Part shown: positions 10,036 to 22,543 of the stretch, piece after piece
How positions within the stretch are numbered: position 1 is the stretch's first letter
How the letters are laid out: each line of letters opens with the position of its first letter
NCBI GenBank assembly: GCA_900049755.1
Contig: LT160593.1
Location: 1,169,515-1,233,514, forward strand
Length of the DNA: 64,000 nt
DNA from: Corynebacterium provencense
GTDB taxonomy: Bacteria; Actinomycetota; Actinomycetes; Mycobacteriales; Mycobacteriaceae
Reading direction: 5' to 3'
Made by a program: the position numbers and the translations under genes
The notes under the pieces: generated by a model
Databases searched by the model: none
What the model was told of the DNA's origin: nothing
The model's input: the letters and a program-made list of their open reading frames with translations, nothing else

Positions 10036-10145
10036 GGGGGAAGTGTAGCGGGCAGGGCAGGAGTGTTGTCATGTCCGGCCGACGCCGTGGTCGCCCCGGA
10101 ACCCAGGGCCGACCACACGCGCAGCCGGGCCACACTCGCAGCTGG

Positions 10146-11600
10146 TCACACACGCACCTCTGCGACAGAGGTCCGGATGAAGTCCTTGACCACGTCCACG
10201 TCATTGGACAGGGCCGTGACATGCCTGGGTGCGGACAGGATGTCCCGGAAACGTGCGGGAGTCATCGAATCCGGCTCACTGCCCAGTGCCTCTCGGATCG
10301 TGTCCGCGAACTTCACCGGCAGGGCCGTCTCCAGGCAGACCACCGGGGCCGCGTCCGGATGGGAGGAGAGGAAGTCCCTGGCCACCTTCACCCCGTCGGC
10401 CGTGTGCGGGTCGACGAGCACGCCCGCCTGCTCCCAGCACGACCGGATGGTCGCCAACCTGTCGGCGTGAGTCGACGACCCCGAAGCGAAACCGAAGGTC
10501 TTGTCCACCTCCGGGAAGGCAGGGTCGCCGGCCAGGGAGAAACCGCCGGAGGGAACCCCGGTGCCGAAAAGCTCGGCCGTGCGTGCGGCGTCCCGTCCCA
10601 GAAGGTCGAAGATGAACCGCTCGAAGTTCGACGCCTTCGAGATATCCATCGACGGGCTCGAGGTGGCCAGGGTCTCCGCCGAGGTGCGGACCCGGTAGTC
10701 GCCGGTGCGGAAGAACTCGTCGAGGACGTCGTTCTCGTTCGTCGCGACAATGAGCCGGTCGATCGGTACCCCCATCTGGCGGGCGATGTGACCGGCGCAG
10801 ATGTCCCCGAAGTTTCCCGTGGGCACGCAGAAGGACACCTTCTCGCCGGGGCCGGACGTGGCCCGCAGCCAGCTGGAGACGTAGTAGACCACCTGGGCCA
10901 TCAACCGGGCCCAGTTGATCGAGTTCACCGCCCCGATGTGGTACTCGGCCTTGAACGCGGCATCCGAGGACACGGCCTTGACCACGTCCTGACAGTCGTC
11001 GAAGACCCCGTCCAGGGCGATGTTGAAGATGTTCGGGTCATCCAGGCCGAACATCTGCGCCTGCTGGAACGGTGTCATCCGGCCTGCCGGGGTGAGCATG
11101 AACACCCTCACGCCCGGCCTGCCCCGCATGGCGTACTCGGCGGAGGAACCTGTGTCCCCGCTGGTGGCACCAAGGATGTTGATCGTCTGCCCGCGCTCGG
11201 CGAGGACATACTCGAAAAGCTCCCCGAGAAGCTGCATGGCCATGTCCTTGAACGCCGCCGTGGGCCCCTCGGACAGGTGCGCGATCTTCACTCCCGGCTC
11301 CAGATCGGTCACCGGCACGATCTGCTCAGAGGCGAACTTCGGGGTGGAGTAGGCCCGGGCGGTCATGGCCCGGATCTCCCCGACAGGGATGTCGTCGACA
11401 AACAGGGCCACAACCTCGGCTGCCAGGGCCGCGTAGCCCTGCGACGCCAGGAGACCCCGCCAGGTCTCCAACGTCGAGGAACTGACACGCGGATACTCCT
11501 GCGGCAGGTACAGGCCGCCGTCCGGTGCCAGGCCGCCGAGAAGGATGTCGGAGAAGGACACCGGGGTGGCCCGGGCGTCTCGCGTGGAGATGTATTTCAT
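10146..11600 (-). CDS. thrC: threonine synthase
   Basis: ThrC converts O-phosphohomoserine to threonine with pyridoxal phosphate. The 484-residue protein has the TSR-type N-terminus (KYISTRDA), the PLP lysine in SEGPTAAFKDMAMQ (Lys118), the phosphate-binding GATSGDTGSSAEYA, and CVPTGNFGDICAGHIA. Length fits the long bacterial form. It stands alone, without hom or thrB. A minus-strand -10 (TAGGCT, 11612-11607) lies six bases before the ATG, which suggests a leaderless message. Confidence 0.95.
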   Translation of the reverse strand: MKYISTRDARATPVSFSDILLGGLAPDGGLYLPQEYPRVSSSTLETWRGLLASQGYAALAAEVVALFVDDIPVGEIRAMTARAYSTPKFASEQIVPVTDLEPGVKIAHLSEGPTAAFKDMAMQLLGELFEYVLAERGQTINILGATSGDTGSSAEYAMRGRPGVRVFMLTPAGRMTPFQQAQMFGLDDPNIFNIALDGVFDDCQDVVKAVSSDAAFKAEYHIGAVNSINWARLMAQVVYYVSSWLRATSGPGEKVSFCVPTGNFGDICAGHIARQMGVPIDRLIVATNENDVLDEFFRTGDYRVRTSAETLATSSPSMDISKASNFERFIFDLLGRDAARTAELFGTGVPSGGFSLAGDPAFPEVDKTFGFASGSSTHADRLATIRSCWEQAGVLVDPHTADGVKVARDFLSSHPDAAPVVCLETALPVKFADTIREALGSEPDSMTPARFRDILSAPRHVTALSNDVDVVKDFIRTSVAEVRV

Positions 11601-11674
11601 GGTCCCAGCCTACCGAGTGCCCGGACGTGACCGCCGCCCCGGGCGTCCCCGGGTCACCGGTAGCATCGTCACCT

Positions 11675-12628
11675 GTGCGAGTCATGCTGATCACCAACCC
11701 TTTCGCGACCACGACCAGCAGTGCCGGCCGTGACCGTCTGTACGAGTCCCTGTCCGCCCGACACAGTGTGGAACTCGTCGCCACCACCCGCCGCGGCCAC
11801 GCCACCGAACTCGGTGCCCTGGCCGCCGGAACCTTCGACGCCGTCGTGGTCAACGGGGGTGACGGTTCAGTCAACGAAGTGGTCAACGGCATGCTCGGCG
11901 CACCTGACAGAACCGACCGGCCCGCAGCAGGTGACCTGCCGGCCCTCGGCGTCATCCCGGGCGGCAACGCCAACGTCTTCGCCCGTGCCCTCGGCATCGA
12001 CCCGGACCCCGTGCGGGCCGCCGCCCAGCTCGCCACGGGACTTGACCGCGGGACCCGACGGCCCGTCAGCCTCGGGCACACCCTCGGACGCTGGTTCCTG
12101 TTCACCGCGGGAACCGGGCTGGACGCCACAGTGATCCGGCGCATGGAACAGCTGCGGGCCACGGGACGCCGGGTCACCGACCTGCGCTACGTCACCACGG
12201 CCCTGGGCACCTTCCTTTCTCCCGCCCACCCTTCACCGACCTTCACCGTGGAAATGCCCGGCAGGACCGTGGAAGGGGTGAGATTCGGATTCGTCAGCAA
12301 CACCAGCCCGTGGACCTACCTGGGGCCCCTCGCCCTGCGGACCAACCCGGGTACCGACCTCGACCACGGACTCGGGGTGGCCGCACTGACCTCACTGGCG
12401 GTGGTGCCCACCCTCGTCCTGGCCGGCAGGCTGCTCACCGGGTCCCGCAACCCACGGTCGGCCCACCTGGTGCGCGAGGACGACGTTCCCACCGTACGTT
12501 TCACCGGGACTTCGCCCGCCGACGTGCAGATCGACGGGGACTACGTCGGCAGGCACAGCCGACTGGACTTCGGATGCGTCCCCGGGGCACTGGACGTCAT
12601 CGCCCCGGCCCCGGCCTCCTTCCGATGA
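11675..12628 (+). CDS. diacylglycerol kinase family protein
   Basis: This 317-residue protein has the DAGK catalytic fold: an N-terminal LITNPFA strand, the glycine-rich VVNGGDGSVNEVVNG motif at about residues 53-67, and the downstream PGGNANVFAR loop. Members phosphorylate diacylglycerol, sphingoid bases or related lipids; actinobacterial members include a kinase in phosphatidylinositol mannoside metabolism, but the substrate here cannot be told. The GTG at 11675 is chosen because TAGCAT (11661-11666) sits at leaderless distance. It is divergent from thrC. Confidence 0.85.
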   Translation: MRVMLITNPFATTTSSAGRDRLYESLSARHSVELVATTRRGHATELGALAAGTFDAVVVNGGDGSVNEVVNGMLGAPDRTDRPAAGDLPALGVIPGGNANVFARALGIDPDPVRAAAQLATGLDRGTRRPVSLGHTLGRWFLFTAGTGLDATVIRRMEQLRATGRRVTDLRYVTTALGTFLSPAHPSPTFTVEMPGRTVEGVRFGFVSNTSPWTYLGPLALRTNPGTDLDHGLGVAALTSLAVVPTLVLAGRLLTGSRNPRSAHLVREDDVPTVRFTGTSPADVQIDGDYVGRHSRLDFGCVPGALDVIAPAPASFR

Positions 12629-12649
12629 AACCGGCATCCACCAGCTGAA

Positions 12650-12679
12650 TTGCGCCCCTGTCAGACCGGGGCCTATAGT
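12650..12679 (+). promoter_or_regulatory. promoter of tRNA-Lys
   Basis: TTGCGC (12650-12655) and TATAGT (12674-12679) are separated by 18 bp, a good sigma-70 type promoter. Transcription would start about 30 bases before the mature tRNA. Confidence 0.7.
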
Positions 12680-12713
12680 ATCCGACTGTTGCGCGGCGAG
12701 GCCGTCGCCACCG

Positions 12714-12789
<76 letters not shown>

Positions 12790-12876
12790 CATGACCCGGC
12801 CCGGGGGGAAGACGGGCAGGATCAACCGGATGCAGTCGGGGCAGAAACCCCGGAGCCAGGGACGGAGGGGGAGCGG

Positions 12877-13638
12877 ATGGTCCAGGGGCCGACCCATGCC
12901 ATGTCCGGAGCTGCCGCGGGACTCGCACTGGCAACCACCCTGCCGACCGCCTGGGGCGGCGCCACCGGTGTGCCCGAGATCCTCTGCTACGCCGGCATCA
13001 CCGCCGGGGCCGCACTTCTGCCGGACCTCGACGCACCCGGCTCGACCGTCTCGAGGTCCTTCGGCTTCGTCACCGGGGTCCTCTCCCGCACCGTCGCGGC
13101 CGTCAGCGTCCTCGTCGTCAACGCCACGGGCACCCGAAGGGACACCCGCGTCACCGGTGCACACCGGACGGCGACCCACACCGTCTGGTTCGCACTCCTC
13201 GCCGGAGCATGTGCGTGGGCGGCCGGAGGAGTGGCGGGGGAACGCGGCGTCACCGTCATGCTCGTCTTCTTCGCAGGACTGGCCCTACGCGGTCTGTTCC
13301 CGGAATGGAGCTCGGCCAGGGGTGGACCCGTGGTCGTCCTCGTCGCCGTCGCAGCAGGGGTCGCCGCCTACCTCACGGTCCCCGCACTGCAGACACCGCT
13401 GCTGCCGGCCTCGGCCGTGACCGCCGGAGTACTGGCACACCTGGCAGGGGACGCCCTGACGAAGACCGGGGTCCCGCTGACCTCGCCGCTGATACCGCGG
13501 AAAGGACGCCGGTGGTGGAACTGGACCCTGCCCCCGGCACTCACGGTCACGACCTCCGGAGTCGCGGACCGGGCGCTGTGCCTGGTCTTCACCGCGCTCA
13601 GCGGGTGGCAGCTGGTGCTGGTACTCATGGAGGCATGA
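12877..13638 (+). CDS. membrane-bound metal-dependent hydrolase (DUF457/YdjM-like)
   Basis: The 253-residue protein is mostly hydrophobic with several membrane segments. It starts with a conserved THAMSGAA histidine segment, continues with LLPDLDAPGST and GAHRTATHT, and has a later histidine in AHLAGDALTKTGVPL. This His/Asp pattern is that of the DUF457 (YdjM) membrane hydrolases, whose physiological role is poorly known. A strong GGAGGGGGAG precedes the ATG. The stop overlaps the start of the next gene (ATGA), so the two are probably co-translated. Confidence 0.82.
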   Translation: MVQGPTHAMSGAAAGLALATTLPTAWGGATGVPEILCYAGITAGAALLPDLDAPGSTVSRSFGFVTGVLSRTVAAVSVLVVNATGTRRDTRVTGAHRTATHTVWFALLAGACAWAAGGVAGERGVTVMLVFFAGLALRGLFPEWSSARGGPVVVLVAVAAGVAAYLTVPALQTPLLPASAVTAGVLAHLAGDALTKTGVPLTSPLIPRKGRRWWNWTLPPALTVTTSGVADRALCLVFTALSGWQLVLVLMEA

Positions 13639-14429
13639 CCACCGGAAGGTCGTCGACGGACATCCTCGTCGACGGACATCTCACCAGACTCAAATGGCAC
13701 CGGGCCCGGCGGACATCCACCGACACCCCTTTCACCCTCGCCCGCATCACCGAAGGTCTGCGCGAGGGGGCGAGCGTGGAGATCGACGTGAGGGTCAGTG
13801 CTGACGGCGTCCCTGAGATCCGCCATGACCCCGTCCGACGGTGGCGCCGACGACAGCCGGCACCGGCACTGTGCACTCTCGCCGACGCCCGCATCACCGG
13901 TACAGCTCCCGGTGCCGGGGAGGACACCGGCGGACAGTTTCCGCCCACCGCCCTGCTGCAGCTCGACATCAAAGACAACGCGTCCGTCATGACCCCGGCG
14001 AACGCCCGGCGGACAGCCGGGGCCGTCGGGGCACTGGCGTCACACGTCATCGTCTCCGGAACCGACCCTCGCGCCGCGGCCACGGTGGCCCGGCAGGACC
14101 CGCGGTTGAGACTGGGGCACGACCCCTGCACCCGGCGGGCGGTACTGCGCCTGCGACGCACCGCAGACATCGCCCGTTTCGTCGGCGACGCCCTCGACGC
14201 CCAGCCTTCCGCGGACACCGTCTACCTCGACCACCGGATCATCCTTGCTGCGGCCGGTCGCGGACACGACATCGTCGCCGATTTCCACGCCGCAGGAAAA
14301 CTCGTGGACGCCTACACCCTGACGGGCCCCGACGAGACAACTCTCGCGCAGGCCCGCGCCCTGCTGGAACTGCGGGTCGACCAGATCACCACCGACGACC
14401 CCGACGGGTTCGCCCGGTCGCTCGCCTGA
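13635..14429 (+). CDS. glycerophosphodiester phosphodiesterase family protein
   Basis: The 264-residue protein carries the GDPD active-site pattern: KWHRARR (usual form HRG), then about 24 residues later EIDVRVSADGVPEIRHDP, which supplies the metal-binding Glu/Asp and the second catalytic His. Later LLQLDIKD and the C-terminal VDQITTDDPDGF also fit a TIM-barrel GDPD. It would hydrolyse glycerophosphodiesters or related lipid head groups. There is no signal peptide. It is coupled to the membrane hydrolase gene by an ATGA overlap. The next 60 bp after its stop run into library-adapter sequence. Confidence 0.78.
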   Translation: MTTGRSSTDILVDGHLTRLKWHRARRTSTDTPFTLARITEGLREGASVEIDVRVSADGVPEIRHDPVRRWRRRQPAPALCTLADARITGTAPGAGEDTGGQFPPTALLQLDIKDNASVMTPANARRTAGAVGALASHVIVSGTDPRAAATVARQDPRLRLGHDPCTRRAVLRLRRTADIARFVGDALDAQPSADTVYLDHRIILAAAGRGHDIVADFHAAGKLVDAYTLTGPDETTLAQARALLELRVDQITTDDPDGFARSLA

Positions 14430-14489
14430 GCCGGCCCCGAGAGACACCGACCGTATTCGTCGGGCGGCAGCCGGCGCGCGGCAGGCAGC

Positions 14490-14650
14490 GGCCGGCCGGC
14501 GACCCCCGACATCTCCACTCTTCCCCTACACGACGCTCTTCCGACCTGGCGCCCCGCCGAACCGGGGGCAGTGCCCCAGACAAGGAGCCGGCTCCGGTCC
14601 CGCTGCCCGCGCCGGAACCACACCATCAGGGCTGTCTTTTATCCATACCG
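14490..14650. other. library adapter plus chimeric copy (assembly artefact)
   Basis: Bases 14490-14547 align with the 58-base Illumina P5/read-1 adapter; the clearest stretch is TACACGACGCTCTTCCGA, with the rest showing A-to-C and T-to-C miscalls. Bases 14548 to about 14630 are a degraded copy of 18226-18308 (3' end of the phosphotransferase-like gene). Bases 14632-14650 match the 19-base Nextera mosaic end at 14 of 19 positions. The piece looks like one mate-pair read built into the contig. The amount of native DNA lost here is unknown. Confidence 0.88.
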
Positions 14651-14919
14651 GTGACCCAGGCGCCCGGTTCACCGGCCGCCAGACCGTAGACGATCGCGCA
14701 GACCGCCACGACCGCCGACACGGCCAGCACGACCTGGTTGGCAACCCAGAAGAAGCGGTACACGTCCCTGCGGTCCAGCGGGGTGACGATGGTGTCCTCG
14801 ACGGACAACTGGTCGGGGATTCCGTCCGAGTCACGCGGGGCACCGTCGTCCGGGCCCTGGGAGGCAGGGCTGCGTCCCGTTCCGCTGTCCGGGGTATCTG
14901 CTGGAAGGTTCTCGGCCAT
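14626..14919 (-). pseudogene. small membrane protein, C-terminus clipped by artefact
   Basis: The visible frame encodes 97 residues: an acidic, Pro/Ser/Asp-rich N-terminus, then DRRDVYRFFWVANQVV leading into a membrane helix (about residues 58-81) and the start of a loop. I do not recognise the family. The last residues (about MDKRQP) are translated from degraded mosaic-end sequence, so the true C-terminus is missing and probably holds more membrane segments. The ATG at 14919 has a minus-strand -10 (TACCGT, 14931-14926) six bases upstream, so the gene is likely leaderless. It is divergent from aspS. Confidence 0.6.
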
Positions 14920-15130
14920 GACCCCACGGTAGCGGCTGCCCGGCGGAAACGTCGGGGCCGGGTCACCCGGTACACCCACCCCCGACCACCCGGGAGGCGG
15001 GGGAGTACGCTCGAGGGTCGACATGCGCGCACCCTGCCGCCGGGAACCCCGGAGGACGTGCGCCGGTGACAGCCGGGGAGGCCTCTGTGGAGCGCCGCTC
15101 CTTCAACCAGATCCGAAAGGACAACGCGAC

Positions 15131-16954
<1,824 letters not shown>

Positions 16955-17030
16955 CCCATCCGGCCGGAGTCACCGACGGGTCACCCGGCCCGCCCCGGCC
17001 ACATCCGACCACCTGCCTGAAGGAGCCGAC

Positions 17031-18284
17031 GTGCTGAGTACCGACACCGTCCTCGACAGAGCGACCCACCTGCTGGGCCGCAGGTTCGGAGGCACCCCGG
17101 AGCTCACCCACCCCGAGGACCTCGGGGGTTCCAGTGACTCACTGGTCCTGCGGGCGAAGGTCACCCCGAACCCGTTCCTGCAGCAGCGGTCTGTCGTCAT
17201 CAAGCAGCTGCCCGCCCTCGCCGAAGGGACACCACCGGAAGCCGAGGCGAATGCCGCGATGATCAGGGAAGTCGTCGCCTACCAGTACACCAACACCCTG
17301 CCCTCCGAGAACCGTCCCGGACCGCTGCTGCTCGCCCACGACATCGACGAGCGCATCATCGTGCTCTCCGACGCAGGCACCGGAGAGAGCTTCGCGGACA
17401 TTCTTGTCCGTGAGGACGCCGCGCAGCGCGCCTCCGCCCTGCGCAAACTGGGCCGCGCACTGGGCCGTATGCAGGTGGCGACCGCAGACGGTGAGGAGTC
17501 CTTCGACACCCTCAACCGCCGCCAGTACACCCGCCACGGGCTGCCCCTCGGACAGGTCGGTGAACGTGACGTCGACGTCGCGGCACTGGTCACCCAGGGC
17601 CTCGACCTGCTGGAGGGCAGCGGGGTGGAGATCCCCGACGCGGTCGTCGACTTCGCCAGGGAGGCCGGTCACCGGCAGCAACGCTCCAGTCTGCGGGCCT
17701 TCACCCCCTTCGACCTCACCCCGGACAACATCATGTTGTCCGACCAGGTCGTCTTCCTGGACTTCGAGTGGGCGGGATTCCGTGACATCGTCTTCGACGT
17801 CGCCTGCGTCATCGCCGGATTCCCCCACGACATCTCCACGCCGCTGCTCGACGAGGACGAGGCGAACGAGTTCATCGACGCCTGGGCGTCCGAGGTTGTC
17901 TCGGTGTGGCCGGAGGTCCGCGACCACCACCAGCTCACCGAGGCACTGATGACCTCCCTCATCGGCTGGACACTGATGAGCCTGTCCCTGCTCTACCACG
18001 GCACCCTGGCGGTCATCGCCGGAGCCGACACCCCCACCGACGGGGCACGCCAGCTCGACCGCCTTCCCGAGACCCACCTGGCGGACTTCGCCACCACCGT
18101 CGAATCGGTCCGTCGCTTCGCCACGACCGCCGCCACCTCCGCGACCGGAGCGGACGCGGGCAGGGACGGCAGTGACACCCTCGGCCGGTACACCCGGGTC
18201 GCGCTCTTCGCCAGCAGTCTGCTGGAGCGTCTCGCCGAACTCGGGGCAGTGCCCCAGACAAGGAGCCGGCTCCGGTCACGCTGA
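17031..18284 (+). CDS. aminoglycoside-phosphotransferase/kinase-like protein
   Basis: The 417-residue protein resembles the APH/choline-kinase superfamily. An ATP-lobe lysine is seen in SVVIKQLP, and the catalytic segment reads FTPFDLTPDNIMLSD followed by VVFLDFEW, equivalent to Brenner's HGDxxxxN and the DFG-like aspartate; the usual His is replaced by Phe. It is not evidence for drug resistance: such genes are common housekeeping or orphan kinases in corynebacteria, and the substrate is unknown. The GTG start has GAAGGAG upstream. A miscalled copy of this gene's last part occurs at 14548-14630. Confidence 0.72.
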   Translation: MLSTDTVLDRATHLLGRRFGGTPELTHPEDLGGSSDSLVLRAKVTPNPFLQQRSVVIKQLPALAEGTPPEAEANAAMIREVVAYQYTNTLPSENRPGPLLLAHDIDERIIVLSDAGTGESFADILVREDAAQRASALRKLGRALGRMQVATADGEESFDTLNRRQYTRHGLPLGQVGERDVDVAALVTQGLDLLEGSGVEIPDAVVDFAREAGHRQQRSSLRAFTPFDLTPDNIMLSDQVVFLDFEWAGFRDIVFDVACVIAGFPHDISTPLLDEDEANEFIDAWASEVVSVWPEVRDHHQLTEALMTSLIGWTLMSLSLLYHGTLAVIAGADTPTDGARQLDRLPETHLADFATTVESVRRFATTAATSATGADAGRDGSDTLGRYTRVALFASSLLERLAELGAVPQTRSRLRSR

Positions 18285-18305
18285 CCGCGCCGGAATCACA
18301 GCATC

Positions 18306-19718
18306 ATGGGCGAGGGACTCTTCGAGGTCGGATCCTCCGGACACGGCACCCCGGAACACGGCGCAGGCCGGGAGCCCCGCCGCCGGGCAGCGGACCCTGC
18401 ACCGCCCTCACGCTCCGCCGAATCCTACTTCCACCCCGGTGCCCATGCCCCGCTGGCGGTGAGGATGCGCCCCCGGACCCTCGACGAGGTCGTCGGCCAG
18501 GAGCAGGTCCTCGGTGAGGGAGCCCCGCTGCGCCGTCTGATTGAGGGGCGCGGTGAATCCTCGGTCATCCTCTACGGACCACCCGGGACGGGGAAGACGA
18601 CCGTCGCCTCCCTCATCGCCGGGACGTCCGGGCACCGCTTCGAGGCACTGTCCGCACTGAACTCCGGGGTGAAGGAGGTCCGGGCGGTCATCGACACAGC
18701 CCGGCGCATGCTCGTCGACGGTGTGTCGACCGTGCTGTTCATCGACGAGGTGCACAGGTTCTCCCGCACCCAGCAGGACGCCCTGCTCTCCGCCGTCGAG
18801 AACCGTACGGTCCTGCTCGTCGCGGCGACGACCGAGAACCCGAGCTTCTCCGTGGTCGCGCCCCTGCTGTCCCGGTCCCTGCTCGTCCAGCTCACCCCGC
18901 TGGCACCCGCGGACATCGCCACTCTGCTGCGGCGGGCGGTGGACGACCCCCGCGGTTTCGGCGGCTCGGTGACCCTCACCGACGAAGCCTGCGACCGTCT
19001 CACCGCCCTGGCCGCAGGTGACGCACGCAGGGCACTGACCTACCTCGAGGCGGCCGCGGAGACCGTCCAGGACAGTGGCGGGGAGATAACCGTCGAGACC
19101 GTCGCGCTGTCCACGGACCGGGCCGTCGCCCGCTACGACCGTGACGGGGACCAGCACTACGACATCGTCAGTGCCTTCATCAAGTCCATCCGTGGCTCGG
19201 ACCCGGACGCCGCGCTCCACTACCTCGCCCGGATGATCGACGCGGGGGAGGACCCGCGTTTCATCGCCCGCCGCCTGGTCATCCACGCCTCCGAGGACAT
19301 CGGCATGGCCGACCCCACGGCCCTCCAGATCGCCGTCGCCGCCCATCAGGCGGTGAGTTTCATCGGCATGCCGGAGGGCAGGATCCCGCTGGCCCAGGCG
19401 ACGGTCCATCTGGCCACCGCGGCGAAGTCGAATTCGGTGATCTCCGCCGTCGACGCCGCCCTCGCCGACGTGCGGGCGGGGAAGGGTACCGTCGTGCCAC
19501 CCCACCTGCGTGACGGCCACTATTCCGGGGCGGAGGGACTCGGTAACGCCGTGGGATACCGGTACCCCCACGACGATCCCCGTGGCGTCCTCGCGCAGGA
19601 CTACCTTCCGGAGGATCTGGCGGGCGCCCGCTACTACGAACCCACCGACCACGGGCGGGAACGCCAGATCTCCGCAACCCTGGACACCCTGCGCAGTATC
19701 GTCCGCGACGGCAGGTAG
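18306..19718 (+). CDS. rarA: replication-associated recombination AAA+ ATPase
   Basis: RarA (MgsA) acts at stalled replication forks with SSB and RecA. The 470-residue protein has a variable N-terminus of about 40 residues, then [11 protein letters not shown], Walker [10 protein letters not shown], Walker [10 protein letters not shown], a sensor segment in AATTENPSF, and the C-terminal tetramerisation and DUF-type region ([16 protein letters not shown]-like YRYPHDDP). The stop codon overlaps the -10 element of alaS. Family assignment is secure. Confidence 0.93.
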   Translation: MGEGLFEVGSSGHGTPEHGAGREPRRRAADPAPPSRSAESYFHPGAHAPLAVRMRPRTLDEVVGQEQVLGEGAPLRRLIEGRGESSVILYGPPGTGKTTVASLIAGTSGHRFEALSALNSGVKEVRAVIDTARRMLVDGVSTVLFIDEVHRFSRTQQDALLSAVENRTVLLVAATTENPSFSVVAPLLSRSLLVQLTPLAPADIATLLRRAVDDPRGFGGSVTLTDEACDRLTALAAGDARRALTYLEAAAETVQDSGGEITVETVALSTDRAVARYDRDGDQHYDIVSAFIKSIRGSDPDAALHYLARMIDAGEDPRFIARRLVIHASEDIGMADPTALQIAVAAHQAVSFIGMPEGRIPLAQATVHLATAAKSNSVISAVDAALADVRAGKGTVVPPHLRDGHYSGAEGLGNAVGYRYPHDDPRGVLAQDYLPEDLAGARYYEPTDHGRERQISATLDTLRSIVRDGR

Positions 19719-19721
19719 ACT
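19716..19721 (+). promoter_or_regulatory. -10 element of alaS
   Basis: TAGACT overlaps the TAG stop of rarA. It would give an alaS leader of about 70 nt containing a short direct repeat (CATCCAGACCAAC, then ATCCAGACCAACC) before an AGAAGG ribosome binding site. Confidence 0.5.
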
Positions 19722-19799
19722 GGGCAACCGGCAAATCACCGACCCATCCAGACCAACATCCAGACCAACCCAGAGACACAGCAAGAAGGTTCCGTCAAC

Positions 19800-22529
19800 G
19801 TGCAGACGCATGAGATCCGCGAGCGATTCATCAACCACTTCGTCAAGGCGGGGCACACCGAGGTTCCCAGCGCCTCGCTCATCCTCGACGATCCGAACCT
19901 GCTCTTCGTCAACGCCGGCATGGTGCCCTTCAAGCCCTACTTCCTCGGCCAGCAGAACCCGCCGTTCCCCAACGGCACCGCCACCTCCATCCAGAAGTGC
20001 GTGAGGACCCTCGACATCGAGGAGGTGGGCATCACCACCCGGCACAACACCTTCTTCCAGATGGCGGGGAACTTCTCCTTCGGGCAGTACTTCAAGGAAG
20101 GTGCCATCACCCACGCCTGGACCCTGCTCACCGGATCTCTGGAGGACGGCGGATTCGGGCTGGACCCTGACCGTCTCTGGGTCACCGTGTACCTGGACGA
20201 CGACGAGGCCGCACAGATCTGGCACGAGAAGATCGGCGTGCCCGAGGAACGTATCCAGCGCCTCGGGATGGCGGACAACTACTGGTCCATGGGAATCCCC
20301 GGCCCCTGCGGGCCCTGCTCCGAGATCTACTACGACCGTGGCGAGGAGTACGGACGCTACGGTGGACCCGTCGTCGACGACACCCGCTACATCGAACTGT
20401 GGAACCTCGTGTTCATGCAGAACGAGCGCGGCAGGGGCATCGGCAAGGACGACTTCGAGATCCTCGGCCCGCTGCCGAAGAAGAACATCGACACCGGCAT
20501 GGGTGTCGAACGGGTGGCCTGCATCCTGCAGAATGTCGAGAACGTCTACGAGACCGACCTCCTCGCCCCCGTCATCCGCGTCGCCGAGAAGCTCACCGGC
20601 GCGACCTACGGCCGCAGCGAGTCCCTCGCCGCTGACGGTGACACGACCTCGGCGGCCTATCATGCCGCCCACACCGACGACATCCGCTTCCGTGTCATCG
20701 CCGACCACTGCCGTACCGGTCTGATGCTCATCCTGGACGGCGTCACCCCCGGCAACGAAGGCCGCGGCTACATTCTGCGCCGCCTGCTGCGCCGCATCAT
20801 CCGCTCCGCACGCCTGCTCGGCGCCACCGGAGTGACCATGGAGAAGCTCATGGACACCGTCCGTGAGACCATGACCCCCTCCTACCCGGAGATCGCCGAC
20901 AACTGGGAGCGTATCCGCGCCGTCGCCGTCGGAGAGGAGACCGCCTTCCTCAAGACCCTCGAATCCGGCACCCGCCTGTTCGAGGAGGCAGCCGCAAAGG
21001 TCCGGGCCGGCGGTGGTACGGAGCTCGGGGGAGAGGCCGCCTTCTCCCTCCACGACACCCACGGATTCCCCATCGACCTGACGGTCGAGATGGCCGCGGA
21101 ATCGGGTCTGACCGTCGACCGGGAGGGCTTCGACGCCCTCATGGCAGAACAGAAGGCCCGCGCCAAGGCAGACAACCGCGCCAAGAAGCACGCCCACGCC
21201 GACGTCTCCGTCTACCGTCCCTTCGTCGACAACCACCCCACGGTCTTCCTCGGCTACACGTCCACCGAGGCTGAGGCCACGGTCCTCGGGATCGTCGCCG
21301 ACGGCGCCCTGGTCGACCGGGCAGGGGAGGGCAGTCAGGTCCAGATCATCCTCGACAGCACACCGTTCTACGCGGAGTCCGGCGGGCAGCTCGCCGACCG
21401 TGGCACAATCACCGGTACCGGCGGAGCGGCACAGGTCGACGACGTGCAGAAGACCGGTAAGAAGGTGTGGCTGCACAGTGTCACCGTCACCGGCGGGGAA
21501 CTGGCCGTCGGGCAGCGCGTCACCGCGAAGGTCGACCACGCGTGGCGTCACCGCGCCCGCCAGGCGCACTCCGGCACCCACCTCATCCACGCGGCACTGC
21601 GACAGGTCCTCGGCCCCACAGCCGTGCAGGCCGGTTCCATGAACCGGCCCGGTTACCTGCGCTTCGACTTCAGCTACGGCAGGCAGCTCACCGAGGACCA
21701 GCTGCGCCGGATCGAGTTCATCGCCAATGAGGCGGTGGACGCCGACTACACCGTCAACACCGTCGAGACGGACCTCGACGAGGCGAAGAAGATGGGTGCG
21801 ATGGCCCTGTTCGGCGAGAACTACGGTTCCCGCGTCCGGGTCGTCGAGATCGGTGGTCCCTTCTCCATGGAACTGTGCGGAGGAACCCACGTGGGCCACT
21901 CCTCCCAGATCGGCCCGGTGGCTGTGCTCGGAGAGTCTTCCGTCGGTTCAGGGATCCGTCGCATCGAGGCGTACACGGGGGTGGACTCCTTCCGTTTCCT
22001 GTCCGACCAGCACCAGCTGTCCGACTCCCTCGCGACCCGCCTGCGGGTCCCTGCGGAGGAGCTCCCGGACCGCGTGGACGCCCTGACCTCCCGACTGCAC
22101 GAGGTCGAGAAGCGGCTGACCCAGCTGCGTGCCGCTGAGCTGACCGCGAAGGTCGGTGACTATGTCCGCGCCGCGGTCAACGTCGGGGACCTGCGGGTCG
22201 TCGCCGCGCGCGTGCCCGACGGTGTGTCCTCCGGTGACCTGCGCACCCTCGCCAACGAGGCGAAGGGACGCTTCGGTGCCGACGCCGCGGTCGTGTTCTT
22301 CATCTCCTCCGACAGCGGGTCAGGCAAGGTCCCCTTCATCGCCGCGGCCACGGACGCGGCCGTGGAGTCGGGGGTCAGTGCCGGAGAGATCGTGAAGACC
22401 GTCGCGCCGTACGTCGGCGGACGGGGCGGCGGCAAGCCTGCGATGGCCCAGGGCTCCGGTTCGGACGCCACGGGTATCGACGCCGCCGTCGCCGCGGTGA
22501 AGGACGTCGTCGCCACCTCGGCGAAGTAG
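19800..22529 (+). CDS. alaS: alanyl-tRNA synthetase
   Basis: AlaS charges tRNA-Ala and edits misacylated Ser and Gly. The 909-residue protein has the class II core ([28 protein letters not shown]), the editing domain zinc sites [11 protein letters not shown] and [10 protein letters not shown], and the C-terminal DHHA1-type domain ending in a glycine-rich [14 protein letters not shown]. The GTG start follows AGAAGG. It precedes ruvX by 14 bp and is probably in one operon with ruvX and perhaps mltG-aroE. Confidence 0.96.
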   Translation: MQTHEIRERFINHFVKAGHTEVPSASLILDDPNLLFVNAGMVPFKPYFLGQQNPPFPNGTATSIQKCVRTLDIEEVGITTRHNTFFQMAGNFSFGQYFKEGAITHAWTLLTGSLEDGGFGLDPDRLWVTVYLDDDEAAQIWHEKIGVPEERIQRLGMADNYWSMGIPGPCGPCSEIYYDRGEEYGRYGGPVVDDTRYIELWNLVFMQNERGRGIGKDDFEILGPLPKKNIDTGMGVERVACILQNVENVYETDLLAPVIRVAEKLTGATYGRSESLAADGDTTSAAYHAAHTDDIRFRVIADHCRTGLMLILDGVTPGNEGRGYILRRLLRRIIRSARLLGATGVTMEKLMDTVRETMTPSYPEIADNWERIRAVAVGEETAFLKTLESGTRLFEEAAAKVRAGGGTELGGEAAFSLHDTHGFPIDLTVEMAAESGLTVDREGFDALMAEQKARAKADNRAKKHAHADVSVYRPFVDNHPTVFLGYTSTEAEATVLGIVADGALVDRAGEGSQVQIILDSTPFYAESGGQLADRGTITGTGGAAQVDDVQKTGKKVWLHSVTVTGGELAVGQRVTAKVDHAWRHRARQAHSGTHLIHAALRQVLGPTAVQAGSMNRPGYLRFDFSYGRQLTEDQLRRIEFIANEAVDADYTVNTVETDLDEAKKMGAMALFGENYGSRVRVVEIGGPFSMELCGGTHVGHSSQIGPVAVLGESSVGSGIRRIEAYTGVDSFRFLSDQHQLSDSLATRLRVPAEELPDRVDALTSRLHEVEKRLTQLRAAELTAKVGDYVRAAVNVGDLRVVAARVPDGVSSGDLRTLANEAKGRFGADAAVVFFISSDSGSGKVPFIAAATDAAVESGVSAGEIVKTVAPYVGGRGGGKPAMAQGSGSDATGIDAAVAAVKDVVATSAK

Positions 22530-22543
22530 GGACGGGGCGAGGA

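Noticed and set aside
14548-14631. Dispersed repeat or duplicated regulatory element shared with 18226-18309
   Set aside because: It is bracketed by adapter and mosaic-end sequence and differs by sequencing-type miscalls, so it is a chimeric read and not a repeat.
15023-15130. Upstream ATG extension of aspS
   Set aside because: The 36 added residues are not part of AspRS. The GTG at 15131 has a ribosome binding site and the expected N-terminus.
17031-18284. Antibiotic-resistance aminoglycoside phosphotransferase
   Set aside because: Only the superfamily fold is visible, the catalytic His is replaced, and the gene sits in a conserved housekeeping neighbourhood.
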